Part shown: in pieces, positions 25,694-33,534 of the stretch
Layout: each line of letters starts with the position of its first letter
Position numbering within the stretch: position 1 is the first letter of the stretch
Assembly (NCBI RefSeq): GCF_016865485.1
Contig: NZ_AP024452.1
Span: 5,416,501-5,480,500 of the forward strand
Origin: Luteitalea sp. TBR-22
GTDB lineage: Bacteria > Acidobacteriota > Vicinamibacteria > Vicinamibacterales > Vicinamibacteraceae
Length of the DNA stretch: 64,000 nucleotides
Direction: 5' to 3'
Notes under the pieces: generated by a model
Told to the model about the DNA's origin: nothing
The model's database searches: none
What the model saw: the letters and a program-made list of their open reading frames with translations, nothing else
Made by a program: the position numbers and the translations under genes

Positions 25694-28153
25694 GTGACTC
25701 GTTTCGTCCAGGCGCTCATGACGTGGGCGCGTGCCCGGCGCGGCCTCGTGCTCGCGCTCGCGGCCGTCCTCGCACTCGCCAGCCTCGTGCCGACGCTGCG
25801 CATCCGCTTCGGCACCGACGTGCTGCAGCTGATGCCACGGGAATCGGGCGCCGTGGACGCCTTCGAGACGTACCTCGAGCGGTTCGGCAGCCTCGACGCG
25901 CTGTACGTGTTCGTCGAGGCGCCTCCCGACGGCGTCGTCGCCGACTACGCCGAGTACGTCGACGCCCTGGTCGATGCGCTCCGCGAGCTGCCGGAGGTGC
26001 GGCGGGTCGATGCGGGGCGCCTCGACGGCTCACGGGACTGGGCCTGGCTGACCGACCGGCAGTTGTTGTTGCTCGATCCGGCCAACTATGCCGAAGCGGT
26101 GGCGCGCATGGCGCCGGAGCGCGTGCCCGCGCAACTGGCCCGCACGCGCGACATGCTCGCGCTCCCCTCGGAAGACCTCAAGGCACTCGCCCAGCGCGAT
26201 CCGCTCGGCTGGCTCGAGCTCACCACGGCGCGCCTCGACGGTGCCTCGGGCGTGCTGCGCCTCGCGCCGCCGGGCAACGAGGGGTACGTGACGACCGACG
26301 GGCGCGCGCAACTGCTCGTCGTGCACCCGGTGCAGCCGCCGTTCGACACGACCTTCGCCCGCGCGCTGCTCGACCACGTCCGCCAGGCCGAACGGCGCGT
26401 GCGCGATCGGTTCACGACGCAGTGGAAGGACGACGACCTGCCCCCGCCGCGGATGGACATCGCGGGTGGACATCGGACGGCGATCGAGACCGAGACGCTG
26501 ATGCGCGGCGAGGCCATCAGCAACGCCGCGTGGTCGATGGTGGGCGTGCTCGCGCTGCTGTACCTGTCGTTCCGCAATGCCTGGCTCGTGATCTTCGGCA
26601 CCCTGCCGATCCTGCTCGGCACCCTGGTGACGCTCGCCCTGCACCAGGTCGCCGGCGTGCAGTTGTCGGCCGCGGCGACCGGGGCCACCGCGATGCTGTT
26701 CGGCCTGGGCGACGACGGCCTGGTGCTGCTGTTCGTTGCGTATCGCGAGGGGCTGGCCCGCGGCCTGACGCCCCTCGAGGCGGTCGGTGAACTCGGCGGC
26801 ATCGGGATGAGCATCGTGCTCGGCGAGGTCACCACGGCGGCGACGTTCCTGGGGCTCTGGTTCGTCACCTTTCCGAGCCTGCAGCAACTCGGCGTCGTCG
26901 TGGGCCTCGGCATCCTGCTGACCGGCCTGTTCACGCTCACCGTTCTGGTGGCCGGCCTGCCGGGCCGCGCGTGGGTGGAACGCTCGCGAGACCTGACGCT
27001 GCCCGGCCTCGGTCCGTGGGTGACGCGGCATCGCGTCGCCATCCTGGCGACCGCCGCCCTGATCACGCTGCCGCTCGCGTGGGGCCTGCCCGGGCTGCGC
27101 GTCGATCCACGTATCGAGCGGCTGCGCCCGGTGACCGAAGGCCTGGCCCTCGAGACCGAGATCACGTCACGATTCGGGCTCGCTGCCGACATGTACCTCG
27201 TGCTGGGTCGGGGTCCGACCCTCGAACCGCTCCTGGCGGCGCACGAGGCCCTCGAACGCTCGCTGGCCGACGTCGACGGCCTGGCCCATGCCGGTCCGTC
27301 CGTACTGCTCCCCTCGGCGCAGGTGCAGGAGGCACGCCGGCGCGAGCTCGCCTCGCTGGCGCCGCGGCGCGCCACCGTCGCCGACGCGGTCGATGCGGCC
27401 GCCGACGACCTGGGGTTCGTGCCGGGCACGTTCGCGCCGTTCCGGGCCCGGCTGGACCGCGTGCTCGATCCGACCCAGGCCTTGACGCTCGGGGAGCTGG
27501 AGGCGCACGGCCTCGGCGACCTCGCGGGGCGCTTCATCCGGCGTGACGGGGCGGAGTACCTGGTGGCCACGTATGCGACTGCCGACAATCCGGCAGCCGT
27601 GGAAGCGCTGCGTGCGCGCGTCGCAGCGCAGCCCGGCCTGATCCTCACGGGGCTGCCGCTGGTCAACGCCGCCCTTGCGGCGCGGTTGCCGCGGGAACTG
27701 AGCATCGGGCTCGGCGTCGGCGCGCTGGTGGTGGTGCTGCTCATCTGGCTCGAGTTCCGGGCAGTCCGGCCGACCGCGCTCGCGCTGTTGCCCACCATCT
27801 GCGGCATCATCTGGGGACTGGGGGCGCTGGGATGGGCGGGCGTCGTGCTCGACCTGTTCAGCGTGTTCGCCATCCTGATGTTCCTCGGCATCGGCGTGGA
27901 CTACGGCATCCATCTGCTGCACCCGACACTCGGTCCCGAAGGCCTCGACGTGTCGCGTGCGCTGTCGCTCGTCGGTCCGGCGTTGCTGCTGGCAGGGGCG
28001 ACGACGATCGTCGGCTTCGGGACGCTCGTGTGGTCGTCGTACGGTCCGCTGCACTCGCTGGGGCTCGTCTCGGTGGCGACGATCGGCGCGGCGCTGGTCG
28101 CGTCGCTGCTCGTGCTGCCGGCGCTGGTCGGCGGCAGGGAGTCGTCGCGATGA
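25694..28153 (+). CDS. MMPL/RND-family lipid exporter
   Basis: An 819-residue transporter with the duplicated RND architecture. There is a single helix at 15-36, a periplasmic loop, then five helices (about 275-425) containing GLGDDGLVLLFVAY. The second half repeats this, with a helix at about 440-462, a loop, and five helices (about 670-815) containing FLGIGVDYGIHL. MMPL proteins move hydrophobic products such as glycolipids, hopanoids or aryl polyene lipids out of the inner membrane. The GTG start follows the LolA-like gene by 28 bp, and the stop overlaps the glycosyltransferase ATG (ATGA). Confidence 0.9.
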   Translation: MTRFVQALMTWARARRGLVLALAAVLALASLVPTLRIRFGTDVLQLMPRESGAVDAFETYLERFGSLDALYVFVEAPPDGVVADYAEYVDALVDALRELPEVRRVDAGRLDGSRDWAWLTDRQLLLLDPANYAEAVARMAPERVPAQLARTRDMLALPSEDLKALAQRDPLGWLELTTARLDGASGVLRLAPPGNEGYVTTDGRAQLLVVHPVQPPFDTTFARALLDHVRQAERRVRDRFTTQWKDDDLPPPRMDIAGGHRTAIETETLMRGEAISNAAWSMVGVLALLYLSFRNAWLVIFGTLPILLGTLVTLALHQVAGVQLSAAATGATAMLFGLGDDGLVLLFVAYREGLARGLTPLEAVGELGGIGMSIVLGEVTTAATFLGLWFVTFPSLQQLGVVVGLGILLTGLFTLTVLVAGLPGRAWVERSRDLTLPGLGPWVTRHRVAILATAALITLPLAWGLPGLRVDPRIERLRPVTEGLALETEITSRFGLAADMYLVLGRGPTLEPLLAAHEALERSLADVDGLAHAGPSVLLPSAQVQEARRRELASLAPRRATVADAVDAAADDLGFVPGTFAPFRARLDRVLDPTQALTLGELEAHGLGDLAGRFIRRDGAEYLVATYATADNPAAVEALRARVAAQPGLILTGLPLVNAALAARLPRELSIGLGVGALVVVLLIWLEFRAVRPTALALLPTICGIIWGLGALGWAGVVLDLFSVFAILMFLGIGVDYGIHLLHPTLGPEGLDVSRALSLVGPALLLAGATTIVGFGTLVWSSYGPLHSLGLVSVATIGAALVASLLVLPALVGGRESSR

Positions 28154-28836
28154 AGGTCTGGGCGCTCGTGCCGGCCTTCAACGAGGCGGCCACCATCGGC
28201 CGGGTGGTCGTCGGCGCCGCGGCCAACGTCGACCGTGTGCTGGTGGTCGACGACGGCTCCACCGACGGGACCGCCGAGGCGGCGGCCGCCGCCGGCGCCG
28301 AGGTGATGCGGCTCGAACGCAACGGCGGCAAGGGCACGGCGATCCGTGCCGGGCTGTCGCGGGTGTTCCAGGGCGACGCCACGCACGTGCTCTTCATGGA
28401 CGGCGACCTGCAGCATCGACCGCAGGAGATCCCGGCCCTGCTGGCCGAGGCGGCGGGCTCGGGGGCGGCGATGGTCATCGGCGAGCGCGTGTTCGTGCGC
28501 GAGGAGATGCCCGCGTCGCGTTACTGGGCCAACGTGATCGGCAGCTGGATGCTGGCGACGCTGATGGGCGTGGACCTCACGGACACCCAGTCGGGCTTCC
28601 GGGTGGTCCGCACCGACGTGCTCCGCCAGGTCCCGCTGGAGGCGACCGGCTACGAGTTCGAGACCGAGTTGGTGGTGAAGCTGGCACGCCGCGGCGCGCA
28701 CATCGCGCGCGTGCCGATCAAGGCCGTGTACGCCGGCGAGGCGAGCAAGATCCGTCCGGTGCGAGACACGACCCGCAACATCGTGCTGGCCCTGGTGTAC
28801 CGGTTCCTGCGCCGCGGCGGGAGGTCGGACAGATGA
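28150..28836 (+). CDS. Family 2 glycosyltransferase
   Basis: A 228-residue GT-A enzyme of the polyprenyl-phosphate sugar transferase type. It starts with ALVPAFNEAATIGRVV, has the nucleotide-binding VVDDGSTDGT and the metal-binding DGDLQHRP (DxD region), followed by TDTQSGFRVVR. It has no membrane helix and probably acts at the inner face of the membrane. ATGA overlaps on both sides couple it to the MMPL exporter and the acyltransferase. In this cluster it may attach a sugar to the polyene lipid or its carrier. Confidence 0.9.
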   Translation: MKVWALVPAFNEAATIGRVVVGAAANVDRVLVVDDGSTDGTAEAAAAAGAEVMRLERNGGKGTAIRAGLSRVFQGDATHVLFMDGDLQHRPQEIPALLAEAAGSGAAMVIGERVFVREEMPASRYWANVIGSWMLATLMGVDLTDTQSGFRVVRTDVLRQVPLEATGYEFETELVVKLARRGAHIARVPIKAVYAGEASKIRPVRDTTRNIVLALVYRFLRRGGRSDR

Positions 28837-29867
28837 GCACGCAGCAGCAACCGGTCCGGTGGGTCAGCCACCGCCTCAACGGCACGCTGATCGTCGGCGG
28901 CAGCTATCTCGGATCGCGGTACGTGCCGCTGCCGTTGTCGTGGCCGGTGGCGCACGCGGGGGCGTGGCTGGTGAGCCACCTGATGCCGAGCGTGCGGGAC
29001 GCGCTGGTGCACAACCTGCGCGCCGTGTTCCCGCACGAGACCGACGCGCAGCTCCGTCGCCGCGCCTACCGCACCTGCCACACGTACACCGACGACTGGA
29101 TGGACTTCATGCGGTCGCTGTCGTGGTCGCGCGAGAAGGTGCTCGAGCGCTTCTCCTACGAGCGTGCCGACCGCCTGCAGGACGCACTGGCGCTCGGCCG
29201 CGGCGCCATCCTGGTGACGGGCCACTTCGGCAACTGGGAGGCGGGCGCCGTGCTGATGAAGGCGCTGCAGGTGCCGCTCACCGTGGTCGCCATGCCGGAG
29301 CCCGATCCCAACGTGAACCGCATCCGCCATCAGGTGCGCACGGAGCTCGACGCCGACACCATCGAGGTGCGCCAGTCACTGGACACCCCGCTGCAGATCC
29401 GTCGCCGGTTGGCCGAGGGGCGCGCCGTGGCCATGCTGATGGATCGGCACGTCGAGCGCGACAGGGTGCCGGTGACGATGTTCGGGCGACGTACGCATTT
29501 CATGGGCGCGCCAGCGATGCTGGCGTACCTGACGGGTGCCCCGCTGGTGCCGATCTTCCTGGTGCGCGAGGGGCGGGGCCGGTTCCGCGCGCGCCCGCAG
29601 GAGCCGATCCTGCTGGACCGGACCGGCAACCGCGACGAGCAGGTGCAGCGCGCCGCGCAGCGCGTCGCGACGCTGCTCGAGCGCGAGATCGCGGCGCGTC
29701 CGGACTGCTGGTACCAGTTCTATCGGTACTGGGAGGAGCCGGGGATCGCGGATCGCGGATCGCGGACCGGACAGGACGCGGCGTGTGGCGCGGACGGTTC
29801 ACCGGGCGTCGGAACGGGCGCGCTGGCGGCATCGCTGCCGGTCCGCATCGACGAGGACCCGCGCTAG
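28833..29867 (+). CDS. LpxL/HtrB-like lysophospholipid acyltransferase
   Basis: A 344-residue acyltransferase of the lipid A biosynthesis family. The catalytic HxxxxE motif is present in TGHFGNWEAGA. LMDRHVERDRVPV and TGAPLVPIFLVREG are further family segments. Similar enzymes in aryl polyene clusters esterify the pigment to a glycerol or sugar lipid. The start overlaps the glycosyltransferase stop (ATGA). The C-terminal tail after about residue 300 contains a translated heptad repeat (nt 29743-29770) and is probably disordered and not conserved. Confidence 0.88.
   Translation: MSTQQQPVRWVSHRLNGTLIVGGSYLGSRYVPLPLSWPVAHAGAWLVSHLMPSVRDALVHNLRAVFPHETDAQLRRRAYRTCHTYTDDWMDFMRSLSWSREKVLERFSYERADRLQDALALGRGAILVTGHFGNWEAGAVLMKALQVPLTVVAMPEPDPNVNRIRHQVRTELDADTIEVRQSLDTPLQIRRRLAEGRAVAMLMDRHVERDRVPVTMFGRRTHFMGAPAMLAYLTGAPLVPIFLVREGRGRFRARPQEPILLDRTGNRDEQVQRAAQRVATLLEREIAARPDCWYQFYRYWEEPGIADRGSRTGQDAACGADGSPGVGTGALAASLPVRIDEDPR
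29743..29770. repeat. Heptad repeat inside the acyltransferase coding sequence
   Basis: Three copies of ggatcgc and one ggaccgg stand in perfect 7-nt register. They encode part of the low-complexity tail (about residues 304-313) of the LpxL-like protein. Confidence 0.8.
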
Positions 29868-30917
29868 GTGGATCCGGTCTCGCACCTGCTGCTGGCCCGG
29901 ATGGTCGCCGCGCTGCGGCCCGCACGTGCCCTGCCGCGTGGCGTGGTCGCCGCCACCGTCCTGGGTGGCCTGGCTCCCGACGTCGACGCCGCGTTGATGG
30001 CCGTCGGCTGGGACGTCTACCTCCGCTGGCACGAGCTGGGCACCCACTCGCTCGCCGGCAGCCCACTGGTGGCACTGCTGACGGCCGGCGTGGTGAGGAC
30101 ATGGGCGCCGCAGGCGTCACTCGGCGCCCTGGCATTCGGCGCCTGGCTCGGCGTCCTCAGTCATGTGTTCTTCGATGTCTACTCGGGCGCCGGCATCCGC
30201 CTGTTGTGGCCCCTGTCGGAACGGGTGATGACCGCACCGGTGGTGGCGATGGCCGACCCGCTCGCGATCGCGGTGCTCGTCGTCGGCGCCGTCGCGCTGT
30301 GGGTGTGGCCTCGCGTGCCGCGCACCGCGGCGACGCTCGTGCTGGTCCTGCTGGCGCTGCTGAGTGGCGTGAAGCTGGTGACGCGGGCGCGGGCCACGGC
30401 AGCCTACGAGGCGGCGGCCGCCAGCGCCGGCCCGGCACCGACGCGGGTGGCGGTGGAAGCCGTGTGGGGGTCCTGGCGCGCGTGGTCGTTCGTCGACCGG
30501 CTCGCCGACGGCACGCTGCGCGCGTGGCAGGCCGACGGCGTGGTCCCCGGCGCGCGCCTGCGCTTCAGCCAGCCACCGGCGACCGACGCGCCGTTTGCCC
30601 GCGCCTCGCTCGCCGACTTCGCCACGGCGCGCAACTTCGTGCCCGTGCACCCCTTCGCGTTCGCGACGGTCCGCGACGACGACGCGGGGCACGTGGTGTT
30701 CTGGTCCGATGCGCGCTTCTGCTGGACGCCCTCCGAGCAGGCCGACGCGCAGGACGACGTGCCGCACCAGGACGTCAGGCCTGCACGGGGCCCGCTGCGT
30801 TGCGCGCTGTGGTTCGGCGGCTCCTACGATGCGCAGGGCCGCCCATACGAGGCCCTCATCTGGCTCGGCGGACACCTGCAGCGGCGATCCCCGCAGCGCT
30901 GGGGGATTGGGTTATGA
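29868..30917 (+). CDS. YdjM-type membrane-bound metal-dependent hydrolase
   Basis: A 349-residue protein with a GTG start directly after the stop of the acyltransferase gene. The N-terminal half shows the YdjM/DUF457 motifs DPVSHLLLARM, GGLAPDVDA, HELGTHSLAGSP and LSHVFFDVYSGAGIRLLWP, with histidines and aspartates expected to bind metal. There are about four membrane helices. The C-terminal 170 residues form a soluble domain containing VHPFAFATVRDD and GHVVFWSDARFCW. Family members hydrolyse or modify lipid substrates, but few are characterised. It ends the exporter operon and is convergent with the methyltransferase. Confidence 0.82.
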   Translation: MDPVSHLLLARMVAALRPARALPRGVVAATVLGGLAPDVDAALMAVGWDVYLRWHELGTHSLAGSPLVALLTAGVVRTWAPQASLGALAFGAWLGVLSHVFFDVYSGAGIRLLWPLSERVMTAPVVAMADPLAIAVLVVGAVALWVWPRVPRTAATLVLVLLALLSGVKLVTRARATAAYEAAAASAGPAPTRVAVEAVWGSWRAWSFVDRLADGTLRAWQADGVVPGARLRFSQPPATDAPFARASLADFATARNFVPVHPFAFATVRDDDAGHVVFWSDARFCWTPSEQADAQDDVPHQDVRPARGPLRCALWFGGSYDAQGRPYEALIWLGGHLQRRSPQRWGIGL

Positions 30918-30928
30918 CGAGGCGTGCG

Positions 30929-32095
30929 TCACCTGCGTTCGCGCACCCCGGCCGTGATCAGCACGTTGGCGAAGGGCGTCCCGGATCCCATCGGCTCGAC
31001 GTGTGGGACGAAGCCTTCCTCGTGCAGCACGCGACGCCAGTCCGCTGACGTTCGGAACAGGAAGCGCTGTCGCCAGCTCCCGGTGACCAGCGCCTTGAGG
31101 CGGTTGCCCAGGCGCACCATCCGGTAGCGCCAGCCGGCAGATGCGTCGGCCTCGCGAACGAGCACGCGCCCGGTGGGCCCCAGCGCGGCGTGCACGGCGC
31201 GCAGCAGGGCGCGCTGGCCGTCGTCGGGCAGCATGTGGAGCACGTCGAACAGCAGCACCACGTCGGCCCCGGGCAGGCCGGCCTCACGAGCGTCGGCGCT
31301 GACGACCTCGGCTTCGTGTTCGAGCGCGCGGGCCGCGATGCGCGCGATGCGGGGCCGCAACTCGACGCCGACGAGCCGGTCGAACTGTGGAGGATCGGGC
31401 CGCGACGTGTCCCAGGCCCCCTCGCGAGCGGTCTGCTGCGCCTCGGCCACCAGCGCCAGGGTGAGCCCCTGGCCGCAACCGATGTCGAGCAGCGTGCCGG
31501 TGGCGGCCGGGAACGCAATCGACAGCGCCGCCGCGTAGACCGGATCGCCCGAGAGCTTGCCCCTGGCGAACTCCCAGGCGGTGATGCCGGAGTCGAGATA
31601 GCGGTCGCTCGCCCGTCGTACGAGCAACTGGAAGAACGGATCGGTGGCCGGCCGGCGCGCCGCCCATGTCACGATCCCGCCCGCCAGGCCCACGATCACT
31701 CCGACGACCACGCTGCCGACCACAAGGTCGGCGCCGAACGCCCAGATGCGGTCGGCCGAGAGCATGTCCCACGACAGGGACAGGAAATGGCCCCGCCTGA
31801 CGAGGGCGCCGGCCTGCACCTCGGCGTAGAACAGCGGCGGGACGATCAGGGGGTTGATGACATTGGCCGCCAGATACATCTTCAGCCGGTTGAGGCGAAG
31901 CATCCTGCCCAGCAGCCAGCAGAGGCCGAAGTGCACGCCCCAGAACGGCGTGCAGCCGATCATGAGCCCGAGCCCGATCGCGAGGGACTCGCGACCGCGG
32001 GTGTCGCCCTCGGTCCTGAGCGCGTGGATGGCGCGCTGCAGGCGGGTGGCGCGTGACAGCGCGCGGGCGCTGCCAGCCAACGGAGCCGTGGTCAT
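30929..32095 (-). CDS. DUF2062 membrane domain fused to SAM methyltransferase
   Basis: A 388-residue fusion. Residues about 15-165 match DUF2062 (GLGLMIGCTPFWGVHFGL, AANVINPLIVPP, with two or three membrane helices). Residues 170-388 are a class I SAM methyltransferase with motif I LLDIGCGQG at 202-210 and FDVLHMLPDDGQRALLRAV further on. The membrane part would keep the enzyme next to a lipid substrate. Aryl polyene pathways include an O-methyltransferase for the aryl head, so this is the natural candidate. A CATAAT box lies 8 nt before the ATG with no Shine-Dalgarno sequence. Confidence 0.87.
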   Translation of the reverse strand: MTTAPLAGSARALSRATRLQRAIHALRTEGDTRGRESLAIGLGLMIGCTPFWGVHFGLCWLLGRMLRLNRLKMYLAANVINPLIVPPLFYAEVQAGALVRRGHFLSLSWDMLSADRIWAFGADLVVGSVVVGVIVGLAGGIVTWAARRPATDPFFQLLVRRASDRYLDSGITAWEFARGKLSGDPVYAAALSIAFPAATGTLLDIGCGQGLTLALVAEAQQTAREGAWDTSRPDPPQFDRLVGVELRPRIARIAARALEHEAEVVSADAREAGLPGADVVLLFDVLHMLPDDGQRALLRAVHAALGPTGRVLVREADASAGWRYRMVRLGNRLKALVTGSWRQRFLFRTSADWRRVLHEEGFVPHVEPMGSGTPFANVLITAGVRERR

Positions 32096-32102
32096 CTTCG
32101 GG

Positions 32103-32108
32103 TATTAT
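32103..32108. promoter_or_regulatory. Shared -10-like hexamer for methyltransferase and chorismatase
   Basis: TATTAT reads on the plus strand toward the chorismatase. The overlapping minus-strand reading CATAAT ends 8 nt before the methyltransferase ATG, the spacing expected for a leaderless transcript. No -35 was identified. Confidence 0.4.
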
Positions 32109-32152
32109 GGCGGTTCGTCCCGCGCAGACGGATGCGGGGTCGCCGTGCAGTG

Positions 32153-33067
32153 ATGCCCAAGTCGACGGTTTCTTCCCTCCTCACGGTCGCTCCGCTCGCC
32201 CCGTTCCCGCCGCCCTGGGTCGACACCCTGCTGGGACCCGCGCCGGTCATCTCGCGTACCGAGACCGCCCACGGCACGGTCGTGGTGCGCACGGGTCCGC
32301 GGTTCACGCACGTCTCGGTGACCATCCCGCACGCGCACGTGCTTGCCCCCGATGTGCTGGCCGCCGACGTCCGCGACGCGTACCTGTCGGTCGCCACGAC
32401 ACTCAACGCCCAGCAACGCCACCCCGTGCGCTTCTGGAACTTCGTGCCGCACATCCACACGCCGTCGGGCGAGGGGCTGGATCGGTACATGGTGTTCAAC
32501 GGCGGCCGCTTCGCTGCCTGCGAGCACTGGCACGGCTCGCCCAACGACTTCGATCACACGCTGGCCGCCGCCTCGGGCGTGGGCGTGCTCGGCGAGGCGC
32601 TGGCCATCCATTGCCTGGCCGCCGACGCGCCAGGGTCGCCGGTCGAGAACCCCCGTCAGGTGCCCGCCTACAAGTACTCGCGCCGCTACGGGCCGCGCCC
32701 GCCCTGCTTCGCGCGCGCGACCCAGCTGCCGCACCCCATCGGAGAGGCCTGGTGGCTGCTGGTGGCGGGCACGGCGAGCATCAGGGGCGAGCAGACGGTG
32801 CACGTCGGCGACGTCGCGGCGCAGACCGTGGAGACCCTCGACAACCTCGACGCGCTGCTCGCCGCAGCCGAGACCCGCCACGGCACCGATGGCGCGCAGG
32901 CCCGGTTCACCAGCCTGCGGGTGTACCTCGTCGGTCGCGAGGACGTGGGGGTCGTGCGCGCGCTCGTCGCGGCGCGCTATGGCGAGTGCGTCGACATCGA
33001 GTACGCGCAGGCCGAGTTGTGCCGCGCCGACCTCCTCGTGGAAATCGAGGGGGTCGCCGAGCTCTAG
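32153..33067 (+). CDS. Chorismatase (FkbO/Hyg5/XanB2 family)
   Basis: A 304-residue enzyme. The family stretches are plain: RFWNFVPHIH at 93-102, LDRYMVFNGGRF near 109-120, the ASGVG segment at 140-144, then SPVENPRQVPAYKYSRRYGP at 162-181 and PPCFARAT just after. The C-terminal CRADLLVEIEG contains the glutamates (E297, E299) among which the catalytic acid should lie. These enzymes remove pyruvate from chorismate to give 3-hydroxybenzoate, 4-hydroxybenzoate or dihydroxycyclohexadienoate. XanB2 supplies hydroxybenzoate for xanthomonadin, so this gene points to an aryl starter unit. ATGs at 32132 and 32153 are in frame. The stop overlaps that of the convergent dehydratase. Confidence 0.9.
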   Translation: MPKSTVSSLLTVAPLAPFPPPWVDTLLGPAPVISRTETAHGTVVVRTGPRFTHVSVTIPHAHVLAPDVLAADVRDAYLSVATTLNAQQRHPVRFWNFVPHIHTPSGEGLDRYMVFNGGRFAACEHWHGSPNDFDHTLAAASGVGVLGEALAIHCLAADAPGSPVENPRQVPAYKYSRRYGPRPPCFARATQLPHPIGEAWWLLVAGTASIRGEQTVHVGDVAAQTVETLDNLDALLAAAETRHGTDGAQARFTSLRVYLVGREDVGVVRALVAARYGECVDIEYAQAELCRADLLVEIEGVAEL

Positions 33068-33510
33068 GCCCCTGCCGCCGGTGCGCGGCCCGGTACGTCG
33101 GCCAGCGTCAGCGCACCACGCGCCACGATCGTGCCGTCGGCGGTCACGGTGCCTTCGATCTTGAACAGCCCGCCCATCCGGCCCGCGACCCTGGCGGTGG
33201 CTTCCAGCGTCACGCCGGCGCCGCACCCCGCCGGGAAGCGGAAACCGTCGACGGCCGCCACGCGCAGGGCGCGAGGCTGGTGCGGCTCGCCAGGACGCGG
33301 CGTGCCTGCGGCAAGGCCACCCGTCTGCGCCAGCAACTCGATCAGGACCACCGCCGGCACCACCGGCTGTCCCGGGAAATGCCCCTGGAAGAAGAAGTCG
33401 TCGGCGCGCGTGACACGCCGGGCGACCGCCTGCTGGCCGGGGTCGACCGAGACGACCTCCTCGACCAGGCGCATCGGCGGCGTGTGAGGCAGCAGCGAGA
33501 GGTAATCCAC
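33064..33510 (-). CDS. FabZ-like 3-hydroxyacyl-ACP dehydratase
   Basis: A 148-residue hot-dog-fold protein. The active-site region reads FFFQGHFPGQPVVPAVVLIE, with the histidine in GHFPG and the glutamate in LIELLAQTGG as in FabZ/ApeI-type dehydratases. It would dehydrate the beta-hydroxy intermediate and create each double bond of the polyene. It overlaps the chorismatase stop by 4 bp and starts only 24 bp from the divergent ligase gene. Confidence 0.88.
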   Translation of the reverse strand: MDYLSLLPHTPPMRLVEEVVSVDPGQQAVARRVTRADDFFFQGHFPGQPVVPAVVLIELLAQTGGLAAGTPRPGEPHQPRALRVAAVDGFRFPAGCGAGVTLEATARVAGRMGGLFKIEGTVTADGTIVARGALTLADVPGRAPAAGA

Positions 33511-33534
33511 GGCATATCATCGCCCAGGCGCGCC

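Noticed and set aside
32053-33534. Fusion of the ligase with a long upstream extension
   Set aside because: The extension is out of frame with, and overlaps, the chorismatase and dehydratase genes; the ligase domain starts at 33535.
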